From NCBI GenBank assembly GCA_017858295.1, contig JAFMBU010000134.1, positions 1 to 5,002 on the forward strand: a stretch of DNA of 5,002 nucleotides. The letters run 5' to 3'. The position numbers were made by a program, and so were the translations under genes. Positions 4,961 to 5,002 of this stretch are shown one piece after another. The notes beneath the pieces were generated by a model. The model was not told the DNA's origin. It ran no database searches and saw only the letters and a program-made list of their open reading frames with translations. Every line of letters starts with the position of its first letter. Within the stretch, counting starts at the first letter, position 1. The DNA comes from Porticoccaceae bacterium (GTDB taxonomy: Bacteria > Pseudomonadota > Gammaproteobacteria > Pseudomonadales > Porticoccaceae).

Positions 4961-5002
4961 ACCATGGTGGATGTTGCGTCAGGCGATAAGTGTGGGCAAC
5001 TC

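Larger units (their letters stand above)
4670..5002. other. Non-coding stretch upstream of the membrane-protein gene
   Basis: About 330 bases with no ORF of useful length on either strand. It contains a candidate extended -10 promoter (4773-4781), a short palindrome CCTTAGTAAGG (4839-4849) and the dispersed-repeat-like hairpin at 4933-4960. An ATG on the plus strand at 4964 stays open to the window edge (13 codons), but that is too short to judge. Confidence 0.5.

Overview
The window is a chromosomal housekeeping stretch from a gammaproteobacterium. Two features point this way. On the minus strand the order birA, coaX, small membrane-anchored ORF, tRNA genes, tuf matches the layout I recall from Pseudomonas. 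The four tRNAs also follow the order of the E. coli thrU-tyrU-glyT-thrT-tufB operon: Thr(TGT), Tyr(GTA), Gly(TCC), Thr(GGT), then EF-Tu. Base composition is balanced. A marine relative of Pseudomonas/Cellvibrio is a reasonable guess, but the species cannot be read from the sequence.

Every gene I can support lies on the minus strand, so transcription runs from high to low coordinates. From 5002 down to about 4670 is a non-coding stretch with a hairpin-like dispersed repeat (4933-4960) and a candidate extended -10 promoter (4773-4781). Next come an unrecognised six-helix membrane protein (4040-4657, GTG start with a good ribosome binding site) and a candidate terminator. A compact gene block follows: a TauE/SafE-family permease (3132-3935), bifunctional biotin ligase/repressor BirA (2104-3114), type III pantothenate kinase CoaX (1364-2107) and a small membrane-anchored, SPOR-like protein (891-1367). 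birA/coaX and coaX/ORF each overlap by 4 bases (ATGA and GTGA), which indicates translational coupling.

A stable-RNA promoter with a GC-rich discriminator sits over the last codons and stop of the SPOR-like ORF and drives the tRNA-tuf transcript. An 8-bp hairpin followed by six U residues separates the last tRNA from tuf, of which only the first 18 codons are in the window. The tRNA spacers are uneven: 217, 189 and 25 nt.

The block joins cofactor supply (biotin attachment, first step of CoA synthesis) to translation capacity (tRNAs, EF-Tu). This is conserved synteny rather than a new pathway. I found no sign of an undescribed multi-gene system. The best leads are a tRNA-Tyr whose acceptor stem does not pair properly, structured elements in the tRNA spacers, a possible attenuator in front of tuf, a SPOR-like protein that seems to lack its second half, the orphan membrane protein, and the dispersed repeat.
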